The notes under the pieces: generated by a model
Database searches by the model: none
Told to the model about the DNA's origin: nothing
What the model saw: the letters and a program-made list of their open reading frames with translations, nothing else
Part shown: positions 15,186 through 24,247 of the stretch, piece after piece
How the letters are laid out: every line of letters begins with the position of its first letter
Numbering within the stretch: the first letter of the stretch is position 1
Assembly: GCA_021734805.1 (NCBI GenBank)
Contig: JAIPIG010000014.1
Span: 1 to 47,632, forward strand
Reading direction: 5' to 3'
DNA from: Simkaniaceae bacterium
GTDB lineage: Bacteria > Chlamydiota > Chlamydiia > Chlamydiales > JACRBE01
Length of the DNA stretch: 47,632 nt
Made by a program: the position numbers and the translations under genes

Positions 15186-16346
15186 GTGAATACACATGAA
15201 TATCAAGCCAAACAGATTTTGAAGAAATATAAGATCCCTATCCCTGAATTTCGGATTGTCAAAAATGAAACTGAAATTGATGAAGCTTTAGCTTCGCTTT
15301 CTACCGATGTTGCCGTTGTGAAGGTTCAAGTCCATGCAGGAGGAAGGGGTAAAGCCGGTGGGGTGAAAGTTGGAACTTCAAGAGATAAAATAAAAGAGCT
15401 CGCACAAGGCATGTTGGGGATGAAGATCGTCAACAATCAAACAGGTGCAGAGGGGATTGTAGCGCACCAGGTGATGATCACACCCGCGGTTGATATTGAG
15501 AAAGAGTATTATATAGGATGCACCATTGATCGTGAAAGGGCGAGAGCTATTTTGATTGCTTCACCTGAAGGGGGAGTTGATATTGAAGAAGTTGCAGCAA
15601 AAACCCCTCATCGCATTTTAACATTGCCAATTGACTTGTGTGTGGGCCTGCGCAACTATCAACTCGTTGAGCTTGTTAAATTTATGGGATGGGAAAAAGA
15701 TGTCGCAAAGCAGGGAAAACAGATCGCACTAGGGCTTGCTAAAGCTTTTTTAGATTGCGATGCCTCAACTTTAGAGATTAACCCCCTCGTTTTGACAAAT
15801 AATGACCAATTATTTGCCCTCGATGCAAAACTCTCTATCGATGACAATGCCCTTTTTAGACAAAAAGATCTCGCTCTTTTTTACGATCCAACCCAGGTCA
15901 AGAGCAGTGAGAGCCGCGCTAAAGAGTTTGATCTCGCTTATGTTCCTCTCACAGGGACGATAGGCTGTATGGTTAACGGGGCGGGGCTTGCAATGGCCAC
16001 AATGGATATGATTTTTCATTATGGGGGGGCACCTGCAAACTTTCTAGATGTAGGCGGTGGCGCCTCAGTGGAAAAAGTAACGGAAGGCTTTAAGATTATT
16101 TTAGAGGATCCCAATGTCAAAGCCATTCTAGTCAACATTTTTGGTGGGATTATGAATTGCGCAACGATTGCTGAGGGGATTATTGCAGCTGCAACAGCAG
16201 TCAAACCGCAAATTCCCATTATTGTGCGGCTTGAAGGGACCAATGTCAAAGAGGGAAGAAAAATGATTCAAAGATCAACATTCGACATTATCACGGCAGA
16301 TGATCTTGAAGATGCAGCGAAAAAAGTGATTCAGGCAGTGAAATAG
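15186..16346 (+). CDS. sucC: Succinyl-CoA synthetase (ADP-forming) beta subunit
   Basis: Beta subunit of the TCA-cycle enzyme coupling succinyl-CoA cleavage to nucleotide triphosphate formation. It begins VNTHEYQAKQILKKY, the usual N-terminus, followed by the ATP-grasp domain (VVKVQVHAGGRGKAGGVKV, about 35-60) and the CoA-ligase domain (NGAGLAMATMDMI, NIFGGIMNCATIAEG, RLEGTNVKEG). I chose GTG at 15186: it gives 386 residues, like the E. coli enzyme, with AAGAGG 12 bp upstream. A GTG at 15141 would add 15 residues not seen in the family. sucD follows after 9 bp. Confidence 0.95.
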   Translation: MNTHEYQAKQILKKYKIPIPEFRIVKNETEIDEALASLSTDVAVVKVQVHAGGRGKAGGVKVGTSRDKIKELAQGMLGMKIVNNQTGAEGIVAHQVMITPAVDIEKEYYIGCTIDRERARAILIASPEGGVDIEEVAAKTPHRILTLPIDLCVGLRNYQLVELVKFMGWEKDVAKQGKQIALGLAKAFLDCDASTLEINPLVLTNNDQLFALDAKLSIDDNALFRQKDLALFYDPTQVKSSESRAKEFDLAYVPLTGTIGCMVNGAGLAMATMDMIFHYGGAPANFLDVGGGASVEKVTEGFKIILEDPNVKAILVNIFGGIMNCATIAEGIIAAATAVKPQIPIIVRLEGTNVKEGRKMIQRSTFDIITADDLEDAAKKVIQAVK

Positions 16347-16355
16347 GGAAGGAAT

Positions 16356-17240
16356 ATGGCGATTTTAATTAACAAAAACACGCGCATCATTACTCAGGGA
16401 ATTACCGGAAAATCGGGACTGTTTCATACGGAAGAAGGGCTAGCCTATGGCTCGAAATATGTCGGTGGGGTGACTCCCGGAAAGGGGGGGCAAAAAGCAT
16501 TGGGCCTTCCCATTTTTGATACTGTAAAAGAAGCTAAAAATGCCGTTGACCCCGATGCATCGCTCATTTTTGTGCCGCCTCCCTTTGCTGCCGATGCTAT
16601 TATTGAAGCGGAAGATGCCGGAATTTCCCTCATCGTGTGTATTACGGAAGGGATACCGATTAAGGACATGATTGAAGTAAAGCGCATTATGAAAGCTTCA
16701 AAGACATCAAGACTCATTGGTCCCAATTGTCCCGGAATCATTACCGCAGGAGAGTGTAAGATTGGTATTATGCCGGGATATATCCATAAACATGGAAAAA
16801 TTGGCATCGTATCGCGCTCCGGAACACTCACTTATGAGGCCGTTTGGCAAACAACTCAGCTCGGTCTTGGGCAAACGACATGTGTTGGAATTGGGGGAGA
16901 TCCACTCAATGGAACGGATTTTATCGATATACTAAAGCTCTTTGAAAAAGATCCTGAAACAAAAGGGATTTTACTGATTGGAGAAATCGGTGGAACGGCA
17001 GAAGAAGAAGCAGCCCATTGGATTGCTGAAAATTGTACAAAACCCGTTGCTGCCTTTATTGCAGGTATGACGGCTCCTCCCGGAAGGCGCATGGGGCATG
17101 CCGGTGCGATTGTTTCAGGGGGGCATGGAACGGCAAAAGGTAAAATTCAGGCCCTTAAAAAAGCCGGTGTCGTTGTGAGTGAGACTCCTGCTGACATTGG
17201 AAAAGCCATGGTTGATGCCATGAAGAGAGCAAAAAAATGA
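16356..17240 (+). CDS. sucD: Succinyl-CoA synthetase (ADP-forming) alpha subunit
   Basis: Alpha subunit carrying the phosphohistidine. It has the N-terminal CoA-binding Rossmann domain ([20 protein letters not shown] and GGVTPGKGG), then [31 protein letters not shown] and, near the C-terminus, [20 protein letters not shown] containing the active-site His. Length 294 is normal. A GGAAGGA ribosome-binding site precedes the ATG. The stop overlaps the next start by 4 bp (ATGA). Confidence 0.96.
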   Translation: MAILINKNTRIITQGITGKSGLFHTEEGLAYGSKYVGGVTPGKGGQKALGLPIFDTVKEAKNAVDPDASLIFVPPPFAADAIIEAEDAGISLIVCITEGIPIKDMIEVKRIMKASKTSRLIGPNCPGIITAGECKIGIMPGYIHKHGKIGIVSRSGTLTYEAVWQTTQLGLGQTTCVGIGGDPLNGTDFIDILKLFEKDPETKGILLIGEIGGTAEEEAAHWIAENCTKPVAAFIAGMTAPPGRRMGHAGAIVSGGHGTAKGKIQALKKAGVVVSETPADIGKAMVDAMKRAKK

Positions 17241-18382
17241 CGCAAGCAAAGCGATCTATCCCGATTAGAATTTCCCCCTTTTTTTTCTTAACGGCGGGTT
17301 TGATCGGTTATTACATTAGCCGCAATTTTACGGGCATGCTGATTTGGATCGGAGTGATTTTTATTTCGATTATCGTTCATGAATTTGGACATGCGCTTAT
17401 TTCTAGGGCATTTGGACAAAATCCGCAAATTGAACTGACTGCTTTTGGTGGTGTGACGTATGCTACTCAACCTAAAATTTCTTTGCCTAAGGAGTTTTTG
17501 GTCGTTTTAGCAGGCCCCTGTTTTGGATTCTCGCTATTCTTAATTGGGGAAGCCCTTATTCTCTTAAAAGTCTTTTCTAATCCTCTCATCCTTTCTTTTT
17601 TAGATATTATTGTGACAGTCAATTTCCTATGGACCATTCTGAATTTGATTCCCGTTTTACCTCTGGATGGGGGACAACTCATGCGCATTATTTTGGAGGG
17701 GGTCTTTGGGTATAAGGGACGGCACGGTGCTTTTATTGCTTCAATGATTGTTTCCCTTCTCATTGCGATGGCATTTATCTTTTTTCAAAACTTTATTATT
17801 AGCATTCTCTTTTTTCTTTTTGCCTTTCAGAATTTTGAGTATGCAAGACAGATTCGCACATCAACAAGAGTAGATGAAAATGATGAACTCAAAGGGCATT
17901 TAGCTAAAGCGGAACAGCTTGTCACCGGCCAAAAATTTGAGGAGGCGATTTCATTATTAGAAGAGATTCGGGCACGCTCCAAAGCCGGAATGGTTTTTCA
18001 ATTGGCAACGCAAGATCTCGCCAAGGTTCAAATGAGCAAAGGCGATTTTAATCAAGCCTATGAATTATTAAAGCCTAATTTAAAATCCTTATCGGATACG
18101 GGAAAAGTTTTACTCCACAAAGCAGCTTTTGAAGTAGGGGATTTCGATACGGTTCTCTCCCTTTCAGGTAATTGCTTAGTTAATTTGCCCGATAGCGATC
18201 TCGTTTTGCGATCTGCTGCCGCTGCTGCTGCCAAAAATGATCTTGAAGCGGCAATGGGGTGGCTTGAAACCGCGAAAGATTTTGGCTGTGATCACATCAA
18301 AGAATTTCTCGAAAAGGATTACTTCAATCCCATTCGAGAAAAGTCTTCATTTCAATCTTTTATCCAATCCCTACATGGATAG
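17237..18382 (+). CDS. Site-2 protease family (M50) membrane metalloprotease with TPR-like C-terminus
   Basis: Intramembrane zinc protease of the M50B / SpoIVFB type. Hydrophobic segments fill residues ~10-200. The zinc motif HEFGH (about residue 50) lies in a membrane segment, and the third ligand is in [15 protein letters not shown] (about 135-150). After residue ~215 comes a soluble helical tail with TPR-like repeats ([59 protein letters not shown]). The 4-bp overlap with sucD shows it belongs to the same transcript, an unexpected partner for TCA enzymes. Substrate unknown. Its 3' end overlaps convergent htrA by 12 bp. A CBS domain, common in relatives, is absent. Confidence 0.9.
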   Translation: MTQAKRSIPIRISPFFFLTAGLIGYYISRNFTGMLIWIGVIFISIIVHEFGHALISRAFGQNPQIELTAFGGVTYATQPKISLPKEFLVVLAGPCFGFSLFLIGEALILLKVFSNPLILSFLDIIVTVNFLWTILNLIPVLPLDGGQLMRIILEGVFGYKGRHGAFIASMIVSLLIAMAFIFFQNFIISILFFLFAFQNFEYARQIRTSTRVDENDELKGHLAKAEQLVTGQKFEEAISLLEEIRARSKAGMVFQLATQDLAKVQMSKGDFNQAYELLKPNLKSLSDTGKVLLHKAAFEVGDFDTVLSLSGNCLVNLPDSDLVLRSAAAAAAKNDLEAAMGWLETAKDFGCDHIKEFLEKDYFNPIREKSSFQSFIQSLHG

Positions 18383-19978
18383 GGAAATAAAAATATGGCG
18401 GCCACGGTCATTAGCGAGGATAAAGACATTTTTACCCTGTGTCTTTTCAAGGGCTGCATTGAAGTCATCGACATTAGTCACCGGTTCATGGTTGACGTTT
18501 TTAATGAGCATGCCGGGGCGCATTTTAGCAGTATAGCTAATTGATCCGGGGCGCACTTCGGTAACGATCACACCGGTATCATCGCTTTTATAGCCATACT
18601 GTGCAGCGAGATCCGAATTTAAGTTTTGCACTTGCAGTCCGAGCTTTTGTGCAACTGCAGTCATTTGATAGTGCTGGTTTTGATCATTTTTACCGATGGC
18701 TACATCGACCATTTGCACTTTACCAAGTCGGCTAATTTTGACTTGAGCGACAGATCCTTGAGGGAGAATAGCAATGGCATTGCGTACGGTTTCTCGATCT
18801 TTCATGATTTGGTCATTGATTTCAAGAATCACATCCCCTTGCTGTAGTCCTGCTTGAGCTGCCGGTGAATCGGGCATTACTTGTGTTACAATGGCGCCAC
18901 GCGCTTTATCGAGTTGAAGCGCGTTGATCATGTTAGGTTCAACATCTTGCAGCAATACACCGATATAACCGCGAGTGATGATTCCATTTTGAATGAGCTG
19001 ATCTTTGACAACACCGAGGATGCTCGAAGGGATGGCAAAACCGATGCCGATGAAGTTGCCGCGGTTTGTTAAAATGGCGGTATTCATCCCGATCACATTT
19101 CCATCGAGATTGAGAAGCGGTCCACCTGAATTTCCGGGATAGATGGCGGCATCCGTTTGGAGAAAATCTTCTAGAGCGCTAATTTGAAGATCATTGCGCC
19201 CTTTAGCAGAGACAACACCTACAGTGACTGATGCTTCGAGATCAAAAGGATTGCCAATCGCAATGGCCCATTCACCGACTTCGACATTATTGATGTCTTC
19301 GAGTTCGAGATAGGGAAAGTCTTCCTTACCCGTAATTTTAATCAGGGCAATGTCAGTTTGAGGATCGCCACCGACAAATTCCGCTTCGTACTGTGAATTT
19401 TCTTTATCGTTTAAATCGACGGTGATCTTTGTTGAGTCTTTCACAACGTGATAATTCGTCATGATATAGCCGTCTTTTGTAATAATAAATCCCGAACCTT
19501 GGGCAATCTGCATCGGAGGTGTATTATAGGGTTGATTGCGTTGTTTTGGAGGGGTACCCCCAAAAAAGCGGTAGAAGAAATCATCGGCAAACGGATTCAT
19601 TTGTCCATAATCGGCTTCGGCAGGAACCTCTGTTTTAATGAAAACAACAGAAGGAATCGCTTTTTTAGCGACATTTGAAAATGTCCGTGTGAGTAGTTTT
19701 GCGTAGTTAATTCCCTCATTTCCATTAGATAGAGCACTATTGTCGCGTGAGCGATCACAAGGCGGCATCTGATTGCGGCCGGCTGCAATCAATGGGTCGC
19801 TATTGTCTGCAGTGTATGCGAGTTGAGGATTAGCTTGAGAAGGAGTTTCTTGAGTAACAACCTGTTGTTTTTCTTCCGACTTATCGTCAGAAGAAAAGAA
19901 GTTGAAAATACTTGCCTGCATAGGGGCTGAAAGTGAAAGAGAAATAAAGGTAGCAATATTGACTATCGTATTTTTCAT
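18371..19978 (-). CDS. htrA: Periplasmic serine protease/chaperone HtrA (DegP/DegQ)
   Basis: Trypsin-fold protease and chaperone of the envelope. The signal peptide (MKNTIVNIATFISLSLSAPM) is followed by a low-complexity linker, then the protease domain with His in NYHVVKDS (about residue 175), Asp in TDIALIKI (about 210) and Ser in YPGNSGGPLL (about 283). Two PDZ domains follow (GYIGVLLQDVEP onward and KLGLQVQNLNSD onward). At 535 residues it is slightly longer than the C. trachomatis protein. A GAGG site 7 bp before the ATG supports the start. The 3' end overlaps the M50 protease gene. Confidence 0.96.
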   Translation of the reverse strand: MKNTIVNIATFISLSLSAPMQASIFNFFSSDDKSEEKQQVVTQETPSQANPQLAYTADNSDPLIAAGRNQMPPCDRSRDNSALSNGNEGINYAKLLTRTFSNVAKKAIPSVVFIKTEVPAEADYGQMNPFADDFFYRFFGGTPPKQRNQPYNTPPMQIAQGSGFIITKDGYIMTNYHVVKDSTKITVDLNDKENSQYEAEFVGGDPQTDIALIKITGKEDFPYLELEDINNVEVGEWAIAIGNPFDLEASVTVGVVSAKGRNDLQISALEDFLQTDAAIYPGNSGGPLLNLDGNVIGMNTAILTNRGNFIGIGFAIPSSILGVVKDQLIQNGIITRGYIGVLLQDVEPNMINALQLDKARGAIVTQVMPDSPAAQAGLQQGDVILEINDQIMKDRETVRNAIAILPQGSVAQVKISRLGKVQMVDVAIGKNDQNQHYQMTAVAQKLGLQVQNLNSDLAAQYGYKSDDTGVIVTEVRPGSISYTAKMRPGMLIKNVNHEPVTNVDDFNAALEKTQGKNVFILANDRGRHIFISLSM

Positions 19979-20020
19979 GGTATGGCCTCATAGTTACAAT
20001 CAGGGATCACCATGTTAAGG

Positions 20021-22960
20021 CTATATATCGCTTATGTCAAGAGGGATAAAGGATTTTTCTCTTTGCAAAAATTCTTTGGATGAAAAAACGCTAATTTGAC
20101 TTTTATCTTCACCACTAAGGAGCGCTTCTTTAACTGCATTGATGACGTCTTGTTTTGTCGCATTTAAAATGGCATCTCGATAGGCTTGGCGCACTTCTCT
20201 AACTCTTCCCTGTCTTTCGCGAAAATAGGTGACTGTTGCAATAGATCCAATGGATATGGGGATATCGAGGATTTGAATGAGGCCGAGTTTTGCTTCGAGG
20301 AGGTCTTGATCGTTAAATTGCCCTTTTGCAATCGTATCAATTGCATCTTTAAAGGCTTTTAAAGTCGAATTCAGATTGGGATCTCGGTAGGAGTAAAAAT
20401 AGAAATTGCCCGTCAATGGATAATAACTGGCTCCCGAGCCATAGGCTCCTCCTTGCTCTCTAATTTTTTGATGAAGTACTCTGTTCTCCATAATGAATGT
20501 TGCGAGATAAAGGGCTGCAGAGAGGGGGTGATCGTAATAAAGGGTTGAATAGGCTTGGCAAATAAAAGCTACCGGAGAAGAAATGAGTTTTCCAATGTTG
20601 GGTTGTGAGGGGATTTGAAAGTTTCCAACCCAAGGAGAAAAGGGGGATGAGGGGATTTGGGTCATCTTATAAACGTCTTTCTTCTTGATATGATCGAGTG
20701 TTTCTCGATCACTTGTCATCACCAGATGAGGGTTATTGAGATGGAAAAGTTTTTCTTTTACTGCTTTGAGCTTGATGAGAACGGGTTCTAGTTTTGTTTC
20801 CATATTGAGTGCAAGATCGCGAATAAAGAGGTAGTAAGGAAGACCGGAAACTTCATTTATGATGAAATTGTGTTCGGAAAAAGGGGCTAATGCCGACTTC
20901 ACGGCATAATTTAAAGCATTGCGATTGATCTTGTCGTAGAGAATCGTATAGGTTTGCTCAATCAGCTCTTTAATTCGATTGGTATCATCTAATTGAGGGG
21001 TTAAAATCGTATCTTTCAAAATAGTAAAGAGGTGATCGTTAAAGCGCGATAGGGATTTACCGTGAATAGAAAGGGTTGGGCGCAAAATAGTTGGCTTATT
21101 ATAAATGGGATTAAAGGAGAGTGAGGCGTAAATACCCCCCGTAAAAGATTGAACAAACTCCAATGTCTCTTTGTAATTTCGAATCCCTGATCCAAGTTCT
21201 GTGATAATGGATGTAAAGAGTTTAAGGATGTGAAGATCTTCCATTGGGGTATCATATAGATCGAAAATGATATCGGCGTAGGTCATCCCATTTGTGAATG
21301 TCTCATGATGATACAAACCGAGCTGATTGACCATCTCGAAGTTGAGGGGGAAGTCACTCACCTTTTTGGGGATATCTTGAATTGAGAGTTTGGGGAGACA
21401 GTCAATGCTGGCTTCTTCCTGTTCATCTTGAAATCGCTCGAGAGCAAGCGCTGTTCCAATCACTTTTTCTTTTTCAACGGGACTGAGTTTTTGTTTGATC
21501 TTTTCAAGGGCCTTTTTTTCTACATCTTCTTCTTTTTGTTCTAGGCTCGGATCGGGTTTCATGAGAAGGCGGACGTAGTGATGATTATCGATAAAGTGTT
21601 TTTTTATGAGCTCTTCGAGATATTTTTCCTCTTTAAGGTGTTCTTTAAGCTCGTCGAAAAGAGAGTGGATTTTAAGAGCATCCTCCGGATTCCCGCCATG
21701 TTGCATGAGAAGACCACTTCTCATAAATAGAGAAAGACCGTAGGGGCCATGATCTTTTGTGATTTCAACACGGGACAGTTCGAGCTGATGCATCGCAGCG
21801 TCAATGCTCTTTTGAGAGATTCCGCTTTTGACAATTTTCTTAAAAGATTGAAAGAGAATTTTTTCCAAAGCATCGGCATTTTCGGCATTGCAGCCGCGAC
21901 AGACAATAATGTATGGAACTTCACTCATATCCGTTTCCATAAAGGCATCGGCGGAGACCGTCAGCTTTGAAGCTTGTAATTCGGCCTTGATTAAAGAGGC
22001 GTCATTTTCCATTAAAATGGCATCTAGAAGGGTAAGGGCTAATGTCTCGACAGTATCAGTGATTGCGGTCGTAAGCCATCCGAAAGCAACCATATTTTTA
22101 TTGGTAAGATCGCCTTCAATCGAGGGGAAAGTATCTGTGATTTTTTGTCGTTTTTTAGCTCGGCTCTCTTTTGGAATGAGGGGAAGCGCCGGTTTTTTAG
22201 TGGTCTTCTTTAATACTTTATTATCGATAAAATCGAGATAATGTTTGAGATCGAGATTGCCATAGACATAAAAAAGACATTGAGAGGGGTGATAATAAGT
22301 CGCATGAAATTTTTTGAGTTCTTCATAGGTTAAGTTGGGGATAGCAGCCGGCTCTCCACCTGAGTTATAGCGATAGAGGAGGTTGGGAAAGAGGGCCTTT
22401 TGCATCGAATGCCAAAGACGCATTTCAGGGTTATTGAGACTTCCTTTCATTTCATTAAATACAATGCCTCGATAAGTCAGGGGAGAGGTGGGATCTTTTG
22501 GATCTTCGAATTCAATGCGATGCCCTTCTTGTAAAAAGCTCATTTCTTTGAGCTCGGGATAAAAGACGGCATCGAGATAAACTTCGAGTAAATTATAGAA
22601 GTCTTTTTCTACTTGAGATGCAGCCGGATAGCAGGTAAAGTCCGATCCGGTAAAAGCATTCATAAAAGTATTAAGGCTGCGGCGGTGCATAGAGAAAAAG
22701 GGGTCTTTAACGGGAAATTTTTCAGAGCCGCAAAGAACGGTGTGTTCGAGAATATGAGCTACACCATTATCATTTTCAGGATAGGTGCGAAAGGAAAGAC
22801 AAAAAACATTTTCAGGATCATCAGCTTGAATATGAACAATTTGAGCTTTGGTCGGTTGATGTTCAAGCTCGTACAAAACGCAGTTGATCTCATCGATAGG
22901 AACAACTCTTTTAAAGATAAAATCTTTGTACTGCTCTGATTCTTTGTACTTTGGCTTCAT
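20021..22960 (-). CDS. M16C zinc metalloprotease (presequence protease / Cym1-like)
   Basis: Large inverzincin (M16) peptidase that degrades oligopeptides inside a closed chamber. The inverted zinc motif HxxEH is present as HILEHTVLCGSEKFPVKDPF near residue 70. The family hallmark NTFMNAFTGSDFTCYPAAS follows, and EEVxxE-type sequence RIEFEDPKDPTSPLTYRGIV comes later. The C-terminal half repeats the fold (GGAYGSGASYYPLTGNFYFYSYRDPN). At 979 residues it matches full-length PreP-type enzymes and C. trachomatis has an equivalent next to htrA. The ATG at 22960 is preferred over an in-frame TTG two codons upstream. No signal peptide is visible, suggesting cytoplasmic action. Confidence 0.93.
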   Translation of the reverse strand: MKPKYKESEQYKDFIFKRVVPIDEINCVLYELEHQPTKAQIVHIQADDPENVFCLSFRTYPENDNGVAHILEHTVLCGSEKFPVKDPFFSMHRRSLNTFMNAFTGSDFTCYPAASQVEKDFYNLLEVYLDAVFYPELKEMSFLQEGHRIEFEDPKDPTSPLTYRGIVFNEMKGSLNNPEMRLWHSMQKALFPNLLYRYNSGGEPAAIPNLTYEELKKFHATYYHPSQCLFYVYGNLDLKHYLDFIDNKVLKKTTKKPALPLIPKESRAKKRQKITDTFPSIEGDLTNKNMVAFGWLTTAITDTVETLALTLLDAILMENDASLIKAELQASKLTVSADAFMETDMSEVPYIIVCRGCNAENADALEKILFQSFKKIVKSGISQKSIDAAMHQLELSRVEITKDHGPYGLSLFMRSGLLMQHGGNPEDALKIHSLFDELKEHLKEEKYLEELIKKHFIDNHHYVRLLMKPDPSLEQKEEDVEKKALEKIKQKLSPVEKEKVIGTALALERFQDEQEEASIDCLPKLSIQDIPKKVSDFPLNFEMVNQLGLYHHETFTNGMTYADIIFDLYDTPMEDLHILKLFTSIITELGSGIRNYKETLEFVQSFTGGIYASLSFNPIYNKPTILRPTLSIHGKSLSRFNDHLFTILKDTILTPQLDDTNRIKELIEQTYTILYDKINRNALNYAVKSALAPFSEHNFIINEVSGLPYYLFIRDLALNMETKLEPVLIKLKAVKEKLFHLNNPHLVMTSDRETLDHIKKKDVYKMTQIPSSPFSPWVGNFQIPSQPNIGKLISSPVAFICQAYSTLYYDHPLSAALYLATFIMENRVLHQKIREQGGAYGSGASYYPLTGNFYFYSYRDPNLNSTLKAFKDAIDTIAKGQFNDQDLLEAKLGLIQILDIPISIGSIATVTYFRERQGRVREVRQAYRDAILNATKQDVINAVKEALLSGEDKSQISVFSSKEFLQREKSFIPLDISDI

Positions 22961-23042
22961 TAACAATCCATTTTTATTTTAAACTCGACTAAACAAGTTG
23001 AGGGATTATGTCTCTCTTGATGATTTCTTTAAAGTTTTTTTA

Positions 23043-23063
23043 TATACCGGGAGTGATTCAAGA
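23043..23063 (+). repeat. Solo copy of MITE-end motif
   Basis: TATA followed by CCGGGAGTGATTCAAGA, the same terminal core as at 37012, 532-562 and 47470-47491, here in the gap between the M16 protease and nrdB. The match stops after 21 bp. Confidence 0.65.
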
Positions 23064-23140
23064 TATAAGAAATACCCCACAACTTACGTTTTTGGTATCT
23101 CTTTCTTTCCATAGAGGTTTCTAGATTTTATACCAATTCT

Positions 23141-23172
23141 AAAAAAGGGGATCCCCATCAATGGAAATCCCC
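23141..23172 (-). terminator. Rho-independent terminator of the nrdAB operon
   Basis: On the minus strand GGGGAT...ATCCCC (23172-23147), with inner CCA/TGG pairing and a TTGA loop, is followed by TTTTTT. It lies 10 bp beyond the nrdB stop codon. Confidence 0.85.
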
Positions 23173-23181
23173 TAATCCATA

Positions 23182-24216
23182 TTAGTTCCAAGAAAGGCTA
23201 GCGGCTGATTGATATTCAGTCACTCTTGTTTCAAAAAAGTTTTTCTCTTTGCCGAGATCGATCACTTCGCTCATCCAAGGGAAAGGTGTCTTCGTGAGAT
23301 ATATTGGTTTAAGGCCTATGCGCTCAAGGCGGCGATCGGCGATATAGCCAACATAATCCTCAAACATATCAGCAGAAAGACCCAGTATGCCATTAGGCAA
23401 ACAGTCTTTAGCGTAAGCGATTTCGAGTTCAACGGCTTCTTTAATTAAGTCGATGATATAGTTTTGAAAATCAGAGGTCCAAAGTCCGGGGTTTTCCTCT
23501 TTAATCGAGTTAATTAAGTCGATTCCGAAATTGAGATGGATTGTCTCATCGCGCAAAATATATTGAAATTGCTCTCCGATCCCCGTCATTTTATTTTGAC
23601 GCTGCATAGAGAGAATCATCGCAAATCCGCTATAGAAGAAAATGCCTTCCATAATGATATAGTAACCGATGAGGTTTTCGAGGAATTTTTGCGCACCGTC
23701 AGGCGTTTTAGTTGAGAAATTGTCTTTCAAGATGTCTTCGGTAAGACGCATTTCAAAGGCGTCTTTACGCTGAATCGTCTCATTTTCATTATACATATTG
23801 AAAATTTCACCCGGATCAAGGGCAAGCGATTCTACAATATAATGGAAGGTATGCGTGTGAATGGCTTCTTCAAAGGCTTGGCGCAACAGGTATTGACGCG
23901 CTTCGGGGTTAGTTACGTGTTTGAAAATTGCAAGCACGATATTATTCCCTACAAGGCTTTCTGCTGTCGAGAAAAAGCCTAAATTGCGCTTGATTAAGCG
24001 GCGCTCCTCTTGTGATAGATCATCTGATTTCCAAGTCTCAATGTCTTTAGCCATAGGAACTTCTGTCGGCATCCAGTGGTTTGCGCACCCGTTCAGGTAG
24101 TGTTCCCACGCCCAGTGGTATTTTAAAGGCATCAGTTGGTTCACATCGACAGCTGTGCAGTTGATTAGCCGCTTCTTTTTGGCCTCAACGCGCTTTAGTT
24201 CTCCGTTTTCAATCAT
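23182..24216 (-). CDS. nrdB: Ribonucleotide reductase class Ic small subunit
   Basis: R2 subunit providing the oxidising equivalent for ribonucleotide reduction. Ferritin-like metal ligands are visible: E86 in [11 protein letters not shown]117 and H120 in [12 protein letters not shown], a Glu in [13 protein letters not shown], and Glu/His in [11 protein letters not shown]. The position of the radical tyrosine holds Phe (F124, four residues after H120), and the first ligand is Glu rather than Asp. These are the defining features of the chlamydial class Ic enzyme with a Mn/Fe cofactor in place of a tyrosyl radical. The C-terminal tail ([10 protein letters not shown]) would dock to NrdA. AAAGGA precedes the ATG. 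It lies 31 bp downstream of nrdA in one operon. Confidence 0.96.
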   Translation of the reverse strand: MIENGELKRVEAKKKRLINCTAVDVNQLMPLKYHWAWEHYLNGCANHWMPTEVPMAKDIETWKSDDLSQEERRLIKRNLGFFSTAESLVGNNIVLAIFKHVTNPEARQYLLRQAFEEAIHTHTFHYIVESLALDPGEIFNMYNENETIQRKDAFEMRLTEDILKDNFSTKTPDGAQKFLENLIGYYIIMEGIFFYSGFAMILSMQRQNKMTGIGEQFQYILRDETIHLNFGIDLINSIKEENPGLWTSDFQNYIIDLIKEAVELEIAYAKDCLPNGILGLSADMFEDYVGYIADRRLERIGLKPIYLTKTPFPWMSEVIDLGKEKNFFETRVTEYQSAASLSWN

Positions 24217-24247
24217 ATTCGCATCCTTTTTAGTTCAAAGTGTATAA

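Noticed and set aside
15166-15186. AGGTTCGAGTC resembling a tRNA T-loop
   Set aside because: It lies at the sucC start, and no acceptor or anticodon stem could be paired around it. No tRNA gene was found anywhere in the window.
18371-18382. Overlap of the M50 protease and htrA stops considered as a frameshift
   Set aside because: Both proteins end at their natural family C-termini; a 12-bp convergent overlap is ordinary.
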